Shown here in pieces: positions 1 to 7,972 of a stretch of 64,000 nt of DNA. The notes beneath the pieces were generated by a model. That model did no database searches. It was not told the DNA's origin and worked only from the letters and a program-made list of their open reading frames with translations. Source of the stretch: Paludibacteraceae bacterium (GTDB lineage: Bacteria; Bacteroidota; Bacteroidia; Bacteroidales; Paludibacteraceae); contig JAFXPK010000026.1 in assembly GCA_017527905.1 (NCBI GenBank), forward strand, positions 1 to 64,000. The letters run 5' to 3'. Position 1 is the stretch's first letter, and each line of letters starts with the position of its first letter. A program made the position numbers and the translations under genes.

Positions 1-247
1 ACCGAACGCGGACGGAATCAACGACACATGGCTTGTTCCAGAACTGCCTCTCGTCTATCCGAACGCTGTGGTGAGGATTTACGACCGCTTCGGCAAACTG
101 CTCGCCGAGTACTATGGCTCGAAGGAGGATGGCTGGGACGGCACGTACAACGGCCATGCGATGCAGTCCACCGACTACTGGTACGTGATTGACGTGGAGG
201 AGATTGACCGCCAGTTCTTGGGCCACTTCACATTGTTGAGACAATAA
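1..247 (+). CDS. C-terminal fragment of a T9SS type B sorted surface protein
   Basis: The window opens inside a gene; reading from base 2, 81 codons run to TAA at 245-247. The translated tail begins PNADGIND and continues with VVRIYDRFGKLL, then DGWDGTYNG and a final beta-rich FTLLRQ. This is the pattern of the gliding-motility-associated C-terminal (CHU_C) domain that targets proteins to the type IX secretion system. The same architecture ends the giant protein at 32736-37430 (IYDRYGD, GWDGYYRG). Only about the last 80 residues are visible, so the passenger part and its role are unknown. A strong terminator follows directly. Confidence 0.85.
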   Translation, partial: PNADGINDTWLVPELPLVYPNAVVRIYDRFGKLLAEYYGSKEDGWDGTYNGHAMQSTDYWYVIDVEEIDRQFLGHFTLLRQ

Positions 248-273
248 GAGAAACATTCTCTATCCGAATATAC

Positions 274-309
274 AAGAAGCGAGCTGTTCGAAACGGCTCG
301 CTTCTTTGT
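274..309 (+). terminator. Intrinsic terminator after the T9SS gene
   Basis: An 11-bp perfect stem (AAGAAGCGAGC at 274-284 with its complement at 296-306) is followed by a T-rich stretch. Three further pairs (one G·T) are possible inside the loop. It separates the upstream surface protein from lon. Confidence 0.85.
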
Positions 310-361
310 GCTTAAAAAATGTGTGTCTGCCGGATTAGACGGGCTCTCGCCGGCTGACATT

Positions 362-392
362 TTTGCAGTGGAATAGCATATATGTACCTTTG
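362..392 (+). promoter_or_regulatory. Bacteroidetes-type promoter for lon
   Basis: TTTG (362-365), exactly 19 nt, then TACCTTTG (385-392) matches the Bacteroidetes primary sigma consensus TTTG-N19-TAnnTTTG. It implies a leader of about 150 nt before the lon ATG at 550; the remainder of 248-549 shows nothing else I recognise. Confidence 0.7.
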
Positions 393-549
393 GCACGACT
401 ATTGTTTTATATTAGTAGAGAGTGTTGTTAATATTAGGAAAATACACTGATATACAGCCGGTTTAAAGCCTCTGTGACGCTTGCGTGTACTCGTGGGTAG
501 GAATGGATGCTGACAAAATGGCGTAATCGGTGAAAATATATGACAGATA

Positions 550-2985
550 ATGAAAAAAAACGTTGAGAACATTTTATTAGGAGTGGAAGGCGAAAACGAA
601 GAGGGCGCTGAATTCTTCCCGTTGATTACGGATGAAGGTCCCAACTTCGTGTTCAACATTGGTGAGGACGAGAGTATTCCGGTGCTTCCGCTTCGTAATG
701 TGGTATTGTTTCCCGATGTGGTACTACCCGTTTCTTTGGGGCGTAAACGCTCCCTGAATGCGGTTCGTGCAGCCTATAAGAACCGTGGCTACTTGGGAGC
801 TTTCGCACAGAAGGATGCCCGTGTGGATGCTCCGGAACAAGACGATATTTTCCCTGTGGGATGTATTGCGCAGGTGATAAAGATATTGGAGTTGCCAGAT
901 GGCTCCACTACCGCTATTCTTCAAGGAAAACATAGGATTAAACTGACGAGTTACTCTTCTGAGCGTCTCTACTATAAGGGAACGGTTTCGTCCTATCCCG
1001 AACTGATGGACGATTCGGTCACTCGCAAGGATTTCAACGCATTGGTGGAGGCCTTGAAGGATGTTGCCATTCGGATTATAAAAGGCTCTTCTACGATCCC
1101 GAACGGACTCTCTTTCGCCATAAAGAATATCGAGGTCCCTCTGCAGCTGATCAACTTCATATCGGCCAACTTCAACTTGAATGTGGACGACCGTCAAAGG
1201 TTGTTGGAGATCACGAATGTATACGAAAGAGCATATACGCTCTTGGGCTTGTTGAACCAGGAGCTGCAGTTAGTGGAGGTGAAGATGGCTATCCAGGCGA
1301 AGACGCAAGAGGGCATCGACCAACAACAGAAAGAGTATTACTTGCAGCAACAGATGAAGGCTATCCAGGAGGAGATGGGTGATTCCTCTTCGAAGGATGT
1401 CGAGAAACTGAGGGAAAAGGCTAAGGGTAAGAAATGGCCTGAATCGGTGAAGAAGATTTTCGAGGATGAACTCGCTAAGCTGGAGCGTACGCAAGTCACC
1501 TCCCACGATTACGGTGTGCAACTGAATTATGTGGAGACCATCGTTAATTTGCCTTGGGGCGAGTACACGAAGGATAGCCACTCCATAAAAAAAGCGAAAA
1601 CGGTTTTGGACCGTGACCATTATGGCATGGAGAAGGTGAAGGACCGAATCCTGGAACATTTGGCCGTCATGAAGTTGAAGGGTGACATGAAGTCTCCTAT
1701 CATCTGTCTGTATGGCCCTCCGGGAGTGGGTAAGACATCTTTGGGTAAATCCATTGCTGAATCGCTGAACAGGAAGTATGTGCGCATCTCGTTGGGAGGA
1801 TTACACGATGAGGCGGAGATCCGTGGACATCGCCGTACCTACATCGGCGCCATGCCGGGACGTATCATCCAGAGCCTGCAGAAGGCGGAATCCTCTAACC
1901 CTGTCTTTATATTGGACGAGATCGACAAAGTGTGCAACGACATGAAGGGTGATCCGGAGTCCGCTTTGTTAGAGGTTTTGGACCCTGAGCAGAACATCGC
2001 TTTCCACGATAATTTCCTGGATATCGATTATGACTTGTCCCATGTCATGTTCATCGCGACCGCAAACAACTTAAATACTATATCCCAGCCTTTGCTGGAT
2101 CGTATGGAGTTGATTGAGGTGAGCGGATACATTACGGAAGAGAAGATTCAAATCGCTTTGCGTCACCTTATTCCAAACGAATTGGAGAAACATGGGTTGA
2201 CTGCGGATCAAGTCTCGATCCCAGCAGATGTGTTGGAGCAAATCATCACTTCCTACACAAGGGAGTCGGGTGTCCGTGAATTGGAGAAGCAAATTTCCAA
2301 GGTGATGAGGAAGGTGGCTTATAAGATCGCCATGAAGGAATCATATGAACCCGTTATCACGAAGGAGTCGCTGCAGGATTACTTGGGGGTGGAGCGATAT
2401 GCGCATGATGAATACCAAGGGAATGATTTCGCAGGCGTCGTGACTGGTTTGGCTTGGACTGCGGTTGGCGGAGAAATTTTGTTCGTCGAGACTAGCTTGA
2501 GCAAGTCCAAAACTCCTAAGTTGACGCTTACGGGTAGTTTGGGTGATGTGATGAAGGAGTCCGCTGTGTTGGCTCTGGAGTATATCCGAGCTCATGCGGA
2601 CTATTGGGACATCCCTAACGATATCTTCGAGGAGTATAGCATCCACGTGCATGTGCCTGAAGGCGCTGTGCCAAAGGATGGCCCTTCCGCAGGTGTCACG
2701 ATGACCACTTCTATCGTTTCCGCACTTACTAAGCGTAAGGTCCGCAAAAACCTTGCGATGACGGGTGAGATCACGTTGCGGGGCAAGGTGCTTCCTGTCG
2801 GAGGTATTAGGGAGAAGATTCTGGCTGCCAAACGAGCTGGCATAAAAGACATTATCCTTTGCGAGGAAAATAAAAAAGATATTGATGAAATCAAGCCGGA
2901 GTACCTGAAAGGATTGAGTTTCCATTATGTCAAAACCATCAAGGATGTGACTGATTTCGCGCTCCTGAAGGAAAAGGTGGATTGA
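550..2985 (+). CDS. lon: Lon family ATP-dependent protease
   Basis: An 811-aa cytoplasmic AAA+ serine protease that degrades misfolded and regulatory proteins. The N-terminal LonN domain (about 40-240) begins with [17 protein letters not shown]. The AAA+ module has Walker A GPPGVGKT near residue 388 and an LDEIDK Walker B. The C-terminal protease domain carries the catalytic serine in PKDGPSAG (about S713) and the lysine about 43 residues later (REK), the spacing expected of the Ser-Lys dyad. Length is normal for LonA. The ATG at 550 puts about 35 residues before the LonN motif. It is transcribed alone between its own promoter and terminator; no heat-shock element is recognisable. Confidence 0.97.
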   Translation: MKKNVENILLGVEGENEEGAEFFPLITDEGPNFVFNIGEDESIPVLPLRNVVLFPDVVLPVSLGRKRSLNAVRAAYKNRGYLGAFAQKDARVDAPEQDDIFPVGCIAQVIKILELPDGSTTAILQGKHRIKLTSYSSERLYYKGTVSSYPELMDDSVTRKDFNALVEALKDVAIRIIKGSSTIPNGLSFAIKNIEVPLQLINFISANFNLNVDDRQRLLEITNVYERAYTLLGLLNQELQLVEVKMAIQAKTQEGIDQQQKEYYLQQQMKAIQEEMGDSSSKDVEKLREKAKGKKWPESVKKIFEDELAKLERTQVTSHDYGVQLNYVETIVNLPWGEYTKDSHSIKKAKTVLDRDHYGMEKVKDRILEHLAVMKLKGDMKSPIICLYGPPGVGKTSLGKSIAESLNRKYVRISLGGLHDEAEIRGHRRTYIGAMPGRIIQSLQKAESSNPVFILDEIDKVCNDMKGDPESALLEVLDPEQNIAFHDNFLDIDYDLSHVMFIATANNLNTISQPLLDRMELIEVSGYITEEKIQIALRHLIPNELEKHGLTADQVSIPADVLEQIITSYTRESGVRELEKQISKVMRKVAYKIAMKESYEPVITKESLQDYLGVERYAHDEYQGNDFAGVVTGLAWTAVGGEILFVETSLSKSKTPKLTLTGSLGDVMKESAVLALEYIRAHADYWDIPNDIFEEYSIHVHVPEGAVPKDGPSAGVTMTTSIVSALTKRKVRKNLAMTGEITLRGKVLPVGGIREKILAAKRAGIKDIILCEENKKDIDEIKPEYLKGLSFHYVKTIKDVTDFALLKEKVD

Positions 2986-3007
2986 TTTTTGGTCGTAGAT
3001 AAATTGC

Positions 3008-3042
3008 GAGGAGGTAGTGTTCACACTGCCTCCTCTCTTTTT
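3008..3042 (+). terminator. Intrinsic terminator after lon
   Basis: GAGGAGG (3008-3014) pairs with CCTCCTC (3029-3035), extended inward by AGTGT/ACACT, followed by TCTTTTTG. It also lies beyond the end of the convergent VWA gene. Confidence 0.8.
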
Positions 3043-3105
3043 GTTGGAATCTATGTGAGAACATTTCCCACATCCTCCTAACAACTAACGTCTAGTGTCT
3101 AAAGT

Positions 3106-3756
3106 CTAACGACACCTTCCCCTTTCCTCGTAGTCCGCCATGATTTCAGCGTCCCAATCCTTTTCGATGCTTCCTTTCCCTCTCAGTTGGGAGATGGCTT
3201 TCGCCACGCAATGGAAGTTCAGGTTGACGCCTGCCGAATCGCACACGAAGTTAGTGGCGCGTTCCTTTTGGATGCCAATGCTGTCCGCCGTGTCTATCGC
3301 ATCGATGTTCGCACCGAGGAATATGAATTCCCATCCGTATTTTTCCTGCTCGCTCATGATCATCTTCTTGATGTCACGCTTGGTGTATTTGGACGAAGAA
3401 TTCTCTTCTCCGTCGGTGATGATTACGAACACCACATTTGAGGCTCTTTCGTCTTCTGCCAGTAACTTCTGCACCTTTACCATGTGTTGGATAGCGTCCC
3501 CCATGGCGTCCAACAAGGCAGTTCCTCCTCCGACCCTGTAGTCTTTGTTTGTGAGTGGTTCCACCTTCTCAATGTTTCGGCGGTTATGTAACACATGCGA
3601 GTCGTTGGAGAATAAAACCGTCGATATGTGGCATATGCCCTCTTCTTGCTTCTGCTTGTTGAGCATGGAGTTGAATCCTCCGATTGTGTCGGCTTCCAAA
3701 CCTGCCATCGAACCAGACTTGTCGATGATGAAAATGAGTTCTGTTGTTTTTTCCAT
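3106..3756 (-). CDS. von Willebrand factor A domain protein
   Basis: A 216-aa single-domain VWA protein. The metal-ion-dependent adhesion site is visible as DKSGS at residues 12-16, with further elements GGTALLDA and VIITDGEENSS. There is no signal peptide, so it is probably cytoplasmic. The ATG at 3756 places the first VWA strand right at the N terminus; an upstream in-frame ATG at 3783 would add a low-complexity leader and is not preferred. It resembles the TerY-like cytoplasmic VWA proteins often found with stress or defence genes, but no ter operon is present here. It is divergently arranged with the macro-domain gene, with an inverted-repeat operator candidate between them. Confidence 0.85.
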   Translation of the reverse strand: MEKTTELIFIIDKSGSMAGLEADTIGGFNSMLNKQKQEEGICHISTVLFSNDSHVLHNRRNIEKVEPLTNKDYRVGGGTALLDAMGDAIQHMVKVQKLLAEDERASNVVFVIITDGEENSSSKYTKRDIKKMIMSEQEKYGWEFIFLGANIDAIDTADSIGIQKERATNFVCDSAGVNLNFHCVAKAISQLRGKGSIEKDWDAEIMADYEERGRCR

Positions 3757-3818
3757 TGTCTTAAAATTTTGTTGGTTTAACATTTACGATACAAAAATCA
3801 CGGATTTTTTTCAGACTC

Positions 3819-3869
3819 ATGTCGCCATAAAAGCGACATTTTTTTGTATATTTGCCACAAAATGCGACA
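3819..3869. promoter_or_regulatory. Candidate operator with repeated GCGACA sites between VWA and macro genes
   Basis: ATGTCGC (3819-3825) and GCGACAT (3833-3839) form a perfect 7-bp inverted repeat with a 7-nt spacer; a third copy, GCGACA, lies at 3864-3869. They flank the TATATTTG -7 box at 3847-3854 of the macro-domain gene. The arrangement suggests repression, possibly by the helical C-terminal domain of the macro protein; that link is inference. Confidence 0.5.
3847..3854 (+). promoter_or_regulatory. -7 box TATATTTG for the macro-domain gene
   Basis: It matches TAnnTTTG and predicts a transcription start near 3860, which rules out the upstream TTG at 3852 as start and supports the ATG at 3873. 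No clear -33 TTTG was found. Confidence 0.55.
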
Positions 3870-3872
3870 GCT

Positions 3873-4916
3873 ATGCCATTATTGATTAGTAGAAACGATA
3901 TTACACGTATAGAGGTAGACGCCATTGTGAATGCGGCCAATACCGACCTCGTGATGGGTGGAGGTGTCTGCGGGGCAATCTTCAAGGCGGCGGGACCTTC
4001 GAAACTGCAGGCGGCCTGTGATAAATTGGCGCCGATACAAACTGGTCAGGCGGTCATGACCGATGGATTTGACTCCAAGGCGAAATACATTATCCATACT
4101 GCGGGGCCTATCTACAAAAAAGGCAACCCCAATCAGGAGAAACAACTATATGACTGCTATTTCAACTCGTTGCGTTTGGCGGCGGGTAAACAACTAGAGA
4201 CCATCGCTTTCCCTCTTATATCGTCCGGTATTTATGGCTATCCGCCTGATGAGGCGCTGGCGACCGCACAAAGGGCGATTCATGATTTCCTCGGAGAGTA
4301 TGAGGAGAATATGATCGTATACCTTATCGTTTATAATGACGATGCTTTTAAGACCGCCCAATCGATGTACGGAGAGGTGAAGAGTTATATCGATGAACGG
4401 TTGATCAAGGATGAGCGCCACAGAACCTTGCCGTGGAATAGATTCCGCCAAAAGGAAAAAGAATCCGCCCCATTGCAGGAGGTCAGCTATGAGACGTCTT
4501 TGAAGCAGTATGAGATTGACGCTGAGGAATCAGCCGTTTCGGAGGATATCTTCTCACGCCTCGAGGATAGTTTCAGCACGTTGCTCTTTAAAATGATACG
4601 TAAGAAGCAGATGACCAATGCGGAGGTCTATAAGAACGCCAACCTTGACAGGCGCCTCTTTTCGAAGATTATCTCAAACAGTGATTATACGCCAAGAAAA
4701 AACACGGTTTTAGCCTTGGCCATCTCGCTTCGGCTCAATCTGGAGGAGACGCAGGAATTGTTGCGAAGTGCAGGGTATGCGATCTCTCATTCCTCGAAGG
4801 CTGATCTGATTATTGAGTATTATATTTTGCACCAGGGAAATAAATACTACAACATTGATGATTTGAACTTCTTGCTTTTCCAGTACAACCAAGTACAGTT
4901 GGGGCAGATTGATTGA
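3873..4916 (+). CDS. Macro domain protein with C-terminal helical, HTH-like domain
   Basis: A 347-aa two-domain protein. Residues 1 to about 160 form a macro domain: the N-terminal ITRIEVDAIVNAANTDL and the glycine-rich GGGVCGAIFKAAG match the ADP-ribose-binding loop, with SSGIYGYP as the second loop. Such domains bind or remove ADP-ribose or O-acetyl-ADP-ribose. After a charged linker, residues about 225-347 are helical (MTNAEVYKNANLDRRLFSKI, then YTPRKNTVLALAISLRL), resembling an XRE-type DNA-binding fold. The start is set by the promoter box at 3847. The combination suggests an ADP-ribose-responsive autoregulator acting on the repeats at 3819-3869; this is inference. It ends 26 nt from the convergent coaE. 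Confidence 0.85.
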   Translation: MPLLISRNDITRIEVDAIVNAANTDLVMGGGVCGAIFKAAGPSKLQAACDKLAPIQTGQAVMTDGFDSKAKYIIHTAGPIYKKGNPNQEKQLYDCYFNSLRLAAGKQLETIAFPLISSGIYGYPPDEALATAQRAIHDFLGEYEENMIVYLIVYNDDAFKTAQSMYGEVKSYIDERLIKDERHRTLPWNRFRQKEKESAPLQEVSYETSLKQYEIDAEESAVSEDIFSRLEDSFSTLLFKMIRKKQMTNAEVYKNANLDRRLFSKIISNSDYTPRKNTVLALAISLRLNLEETQELLRSAGYAISHSSKADLIIEYYILHQGNKYYNIDDLNFLLFQYNQVQLGQID

Positions 4917-4942
4917 TTGGCCGCTTAGAGAAGTGCCTCGTG

Positions 4943-5518
4943 TTAAGCCAGGCTCTTGATGATTTCTCTGATTTGGGGTAGAATGGCCATTTTCCCGTCG
5001 TTGACGATGATATGATCCGCCTGATGCAGTCTATCCTCCTCGGACATTTGGTTGTTCATTCTGGCTCTGATTTGTTCTTCCGTCGCATTGTCCCGCTTGA
5101 CGCAGCGTTCAATCCGTGTCTCTATAGGTGCGGTGACCGCGATGGTCGCATTCATCAGTTTGTTCATGTTCGATTCAAATAGGATGGCTGTCTCGCATGC
5201 GACGAGGGGAGCGCCCTGTGATTCGCTCCATGAAAGGAAGTCTTCGATGACGGCAGGGTGTATGATGCCATTCACTTTGGCGAGTAATTCCTTGTCGCTG
5301 AAAATCAGTTGCGCCATCCTTTTCTTGTCCAAGACGCCATGTACGTATATGTCGCTCCCTAAAAGTTTCTTTAAGGCGGTAATTAAATCTTTTCGGGTGG
5401 ATATGAGCCGTTTGGATGCGTTGTCCGCATTGTACGTGGGTATGCCCATGCAAGTCAAAACGTCGGATATGATTGACTTCCCGCTTCCGATTCCCCCTGT
5501 GATACCGATGCGTTTCAT
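4943..5518 (-). CDS. coaE: Dephospho-CoA kinase
   Basis: A 191-aa P-loop kinase for the last step of coenzyme A synthesis, phosphorylating the ribose 3'-OH of dephospho-CoA. The Walker A loop GGIGSGKS lies at residues 8-15. The HPAVI segment, the lid region (CVKRDNATEEQIRARM) and the late DHIIVNDG follow in the usual order. Length is typical. It is last in the nusB-yajC-ybbR-coaE run; its start overlaps the end of the YbbR gene by 4 nt, indicating translational coupling. Confidence 0.96.
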   Translation of the reverse strand: MKRIGITGGIGSGKSIISDVLTCMGIPTYNADNASKRLISTRKDLITALKKLLGSDIYVHGVLDKKRMAQLIFSDKELLAKVNGIIHPAVIEDFLSWSESQGAPLVACETAILFESNMNKLMNATIAVTAPIETRIERCVKRDNATEEQIRARMNNQMSEEDRLHQADHIIVNDGKMAILPQIREIIKSLA

Positions 5519-6498
5519 GGCACGATGTTTTTCTCCTCTATGATATAGTCGATGGACTCGGGCTTCAACTTCACGTTAAATGCCTTTGCGGATTTTTTGC
5601 CGAACTTAACCTTAAGCTTGTCTTTCCCGTTCTTTTTCGCTTCTTTGAAATCCACGTAGAGGGAGAAGGAGGAAGCGTCCACTTTTTCGTAGGAGCTGAG
5701 CCCCACTTGATAGCTGATGGTGGTTGATGAAGGGAAAATCCTCAAGGTATAGTTGCTTGGGACGTTCTTGATGGAGATAGGCATTTGGATGCTCTTCTCT
5801 GTGAATTTCTCGGTAGGGATCTTGACCGTTATGACAGAATCTGAATAACGTACGTTGCGTATCTGCCTCAGTGCGATGCTCTTCGTGACGGTATCCTTCA
5901 CGTCATCGAGTACTAGTTGCTCGGTGTGGATGGTGTCTAATTTGCTCAATTCCGACTGTGGCCCGTAAGCTGTGATGCGGGAAGGGGTGATTTGTATGGA
6001 GTCGCTGAGCGTATATTGTTGTTCGAGTTCGATTTCCGCGTCTAGTGCTACCTGAACCAATTTCTTCTTCTGTTTTTCCAATACATACAGAATGGAGTCA
6101 GGGTATATCCTTCTAATGTTTGTTTCTGATTTTATCTGTTTATGGATCGATCCGATGTAGGAGGAAGTCGCTACTTTTCTTCTTCCGTTAACCACCTCTT
6201 CCATGTCTATTTGGAGAGGCGACAACACTCTTCCGTATCGGTAGCGTACAAGGTCGCTGCCTTTCCCCTCGATCGTCAGTTTGAGGTGGTCCGGTAGTTC
6301 GTTGGTGATGATATAGTCTTTGGGCAGATTTACATAGGCGATAGGCATATTCACTGTTGTCTCGTAATTCTTTCGTAACGCTTGAAGCGCCCATAAAGCA
6401 GTGGATATGCCTAAGAAAAGTAAAAAGACCAAGAAGTCCTTTGTCGTAAGGAACCTCTTGATCCTTTTGATTATATCGGTGATAAAATCATTCATCAT
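5515..6498 (-). CDS. YbbR-like domain protein
   Basis: A 327-aa (or 326-aa, starting at the second ATG at 6495) envelope protein. It has one N-terminal membrane segment (about residues 22-40, FLVFLLFLGISTALW) followed by YbbR-type beta repeats on the outer side of the inner membrane: paired strands such as PIAYVNLPKDYII, YGPQSELSKLDTI and PISIKNVPSNYTL. In Firmicutes the family member CdaR modulates di-adenylate cyclase; a role in Bacteroidetes is not established. Overlaps of 4 nt with both coaE and yajC show a tight operon. Confidence 0.88.
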   Translation of the reverse strand: MMNDFITDIIKRIKRFLTTKDFLVFLLFLGISTALWALQALRKNYETTVNMPIAYVNLPKDYIITNELPDHLKLTIEGKGSDLVRYRYGRVLSPLQIDMEEVVNGRRKVATSSYIGSIHKQIKSETNIRRIYPDSILYVLEKQKKKLVQVALDAEIELEQQYTLSDSIQITPSRITAYGPQSELSKLDTIHTEQLVLDDVKDTVTKSIALRQIRNVRYSDSVITVKIPTEKFTEKSIQMPISIKNVPSNYTLRIFPSSTTISYQVGLSSYEKVDASSFSLYVDFKEAKKNGKDKLKVKFGKKSAKAFNVKLKPESIDYIIEEKNIVP

Positions 6499-6818
6499 TT
6501 GTTACCCTCGTTGGATGGATTGTTGCCGATGGCGAAGACGGATGTCTTATCGACCGTGATGTTCACGTTGTTGGCGATCTCCAACACCATGGTATTGTCA
6601 TTTATCTCCTTGATTTTCCCATGGATGCCACCTGAGGTTACTACGGTGTCGCCTATTGATAACGCATTTCTGAACTTGTTGATTTCCTCTTGTCTCTTTT
6701 TCTGTGGCCTGATCATGAAGAAATAGAAGATGACGAATACTACGACCATCATTAAGATCATCGAAGTGGAGCTTCCTCCCGCCTCAGGTGCTGCTTGTAA
6801 TAAAACGCTTGAAATCAT
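6495..6818 (-). CDS. yajC: Preprotein translocase subunit YajC
   Basis: A 107-aa accessory subunit of the SecDF-YajC complex. A single membrane helix (about 18-38, ILMMVVVFVIFYFFMI) is followed by the family signature RPQKKRQEE. A small beta domain containing GDTVVTSGGIHGKI comes after it. Length is typical. It sits between nusB (31 nt upstream) and the YbbR gene. Confidence 0.95.
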   Translation of the reverse strand: MISSVLLQAAPEAGGSSTSMILMMVVVFVIFYFFMIRPQKKRQEEINKFRNALSIGDTVVTSGGIHGKIKEINDNTMVLEIANNVNITVDKTSVFAIGNNPSNEGNK

Positions 6819-6849
6819 GGTTTTAACGATTTAAAATGTGAATATTAAT

Positions 6850-7836
6850 TTACTTTTTGTATGCGTTGGTGTATACGACTTTGTTGACCTTCTTGGATTC
6901 AACCAATTCCTTGGCGATGGCGTCCAACAAGCCATTGATGAAGATGCCGCTCTTCGCTGTGCTGTAGCTCTTCGCGATCTCAATATATTCGTTGATGGTC
7001 ACATTGACAGGGATGGTCGGGAAGGTGCATATCTCGGCGAGGGCCGTCTGCATGATGATGGTGTCGAGGAATGCGACACGGTCTGCGTCCCAGTTCTTGG
7101 TGCGGTCGAAAATCAGTTTCCTGTAGTCCGCCTCGTCGTAGATGGATTGCTTTAGGAGCTTCAAGGCGAATTCCAGATCCTCTTTGTCCCTGAATTGAGG
7201 AAGCAGTTCCTGGTCCTCTCCCTTTTCCTCGTCGAAGTTGCGTATGGTTTTGGAAACGAAACTGATGACATCTGCGGCGTCATCGTTCCAGTAGATGGAC
7301 ATATCCTCCAGTTCCCTGCCGATTGACTCGGAGTCGGAAACGGTTTTGCGGAGTATGCTTCTCCATATTTCCTTGTCCTCCACGTAGCTGTTCTCTTTCG
7401 TCTCGTTGTATTTCTTGAACTCCTCCAACTCCAGGATCTGTGGTATGATTTCCTTGATGAGGTTGTTCTGTTGCTCCTCGTTCTGAATGTCCCAGAAGAG
7501 TTCGTTGTCCTCTGTTTTGTTGGCCCAATCCACGTTGTTCTCGTCGAAGTAGGCGAGTAGTTGCTTGTTCTTCGTAAGCTGTTTCACGAACAGGTTGTTG
7601 GCTAATTTCACGTATGCATCGCTGCCAGACGACTTTTTCTTCGCTAATTTTTGAACGTATTCGGTGATTTTGATGATAAATAGGAAGAAATAGTGGTACA
7701 GTTCGTAGGTTTTGTCCGTGCTCTCAATTAGCTCATTTTGTGCGGATTCCAATTCTGGCGTTTCATTCTCTTTGTTCTTATAGTAAGAATATAGAATTTG
7801 GATTACCTTGATTCTTAGTAATGTCCTGTTTATCAT
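6850..7836 (-). CDS. nusB: Transcription antitermination factor NusB (long Bacteroidetes form)
   Basis: A 328-aa protein. The C-terminal about 140 residues are the NusB helical fold (LLKQSIYDEADYRKLI, then the conserved PVNVTINEYIEIAKSY and SGIFINGLLDAIAKE). The N terminus starts with the NusB-like MINRTLLRIKVIQILYSYY. The middle is an extra acidic region absent from the 140-aa enterobacterial protein; long versions are usual in Bacteroidetes. NusB binds boxA RNA with NusE during rRNA transcription. It leads the nusB-yajC-ybbR-coaE operon, with a -7 box at 7862-7869. Confidence 0.93.
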   Translation of the reverse strand: MINRTLLRIKVIQILYSYYKNKENETPELESAQNELIESTDKTYELYHYFFLFIIKITEYVQKLAKKKSSGSDAYVKLANNLFVKQLTKNKQLLAYFDENNVDWANKTEDNELFWDIQNEEQQNNLIKEIIPQILELEEFKKYNETKENSYVEDKEIWRSILRKTVSDSESIGRELEDMSIYWNDDAADVISFVSKTIRNFDEEKGEDQELLPQFRDKEDLEFALKLLKQSIYDEADYRKLIFDRTKNWDADRVAFLDTIIMQTALAEICTFPTIPVNVTINEYIEIAKSYSTAKSGIFINGLLDAIAKELVESKKVNKVVYTNAYKK

Positions 7837-7861
7837 TTTTCTCTTCTTTTATTTGTTCGTG

Positions 7862-7869
7862 CAAAAATA
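7862..7869 (-). promoter_or_regulatory. -7 box TATTTTTG for the nusB operon
   Basis: CAAAAATA on the plus strand reads TATTTTTG on the minus strand, 26 nt before the nusB start codon. Confidence 0.5.
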
Positions 7870-7972
7870 ATCAAAATCCTTGTTTTTCTCCCCATTTTTC
7901 CGTCAAATAGTGGTGCGGCAGTTTTAATTTTAGCTCATAACTCATAATTCATAATTCTTAATTCATAATTAA

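Noticed and set aside
3106..4916. Tellurite-resistance (ter) or TerY-P type defence cluster
   Set aside because: Only a VWA protein resembles TerY; no TerC, TerD or kinase/phosphatase partner genes are present. The TerB-like domain at 51 kb is far away.
7921..7972. Short ATAATTCATAATTC-like repeats (also near 26440)
   Set aside because: Low-complexity AT-rich spacers seen in many Bacteroidales intergenic regions; no structure or gene supported.
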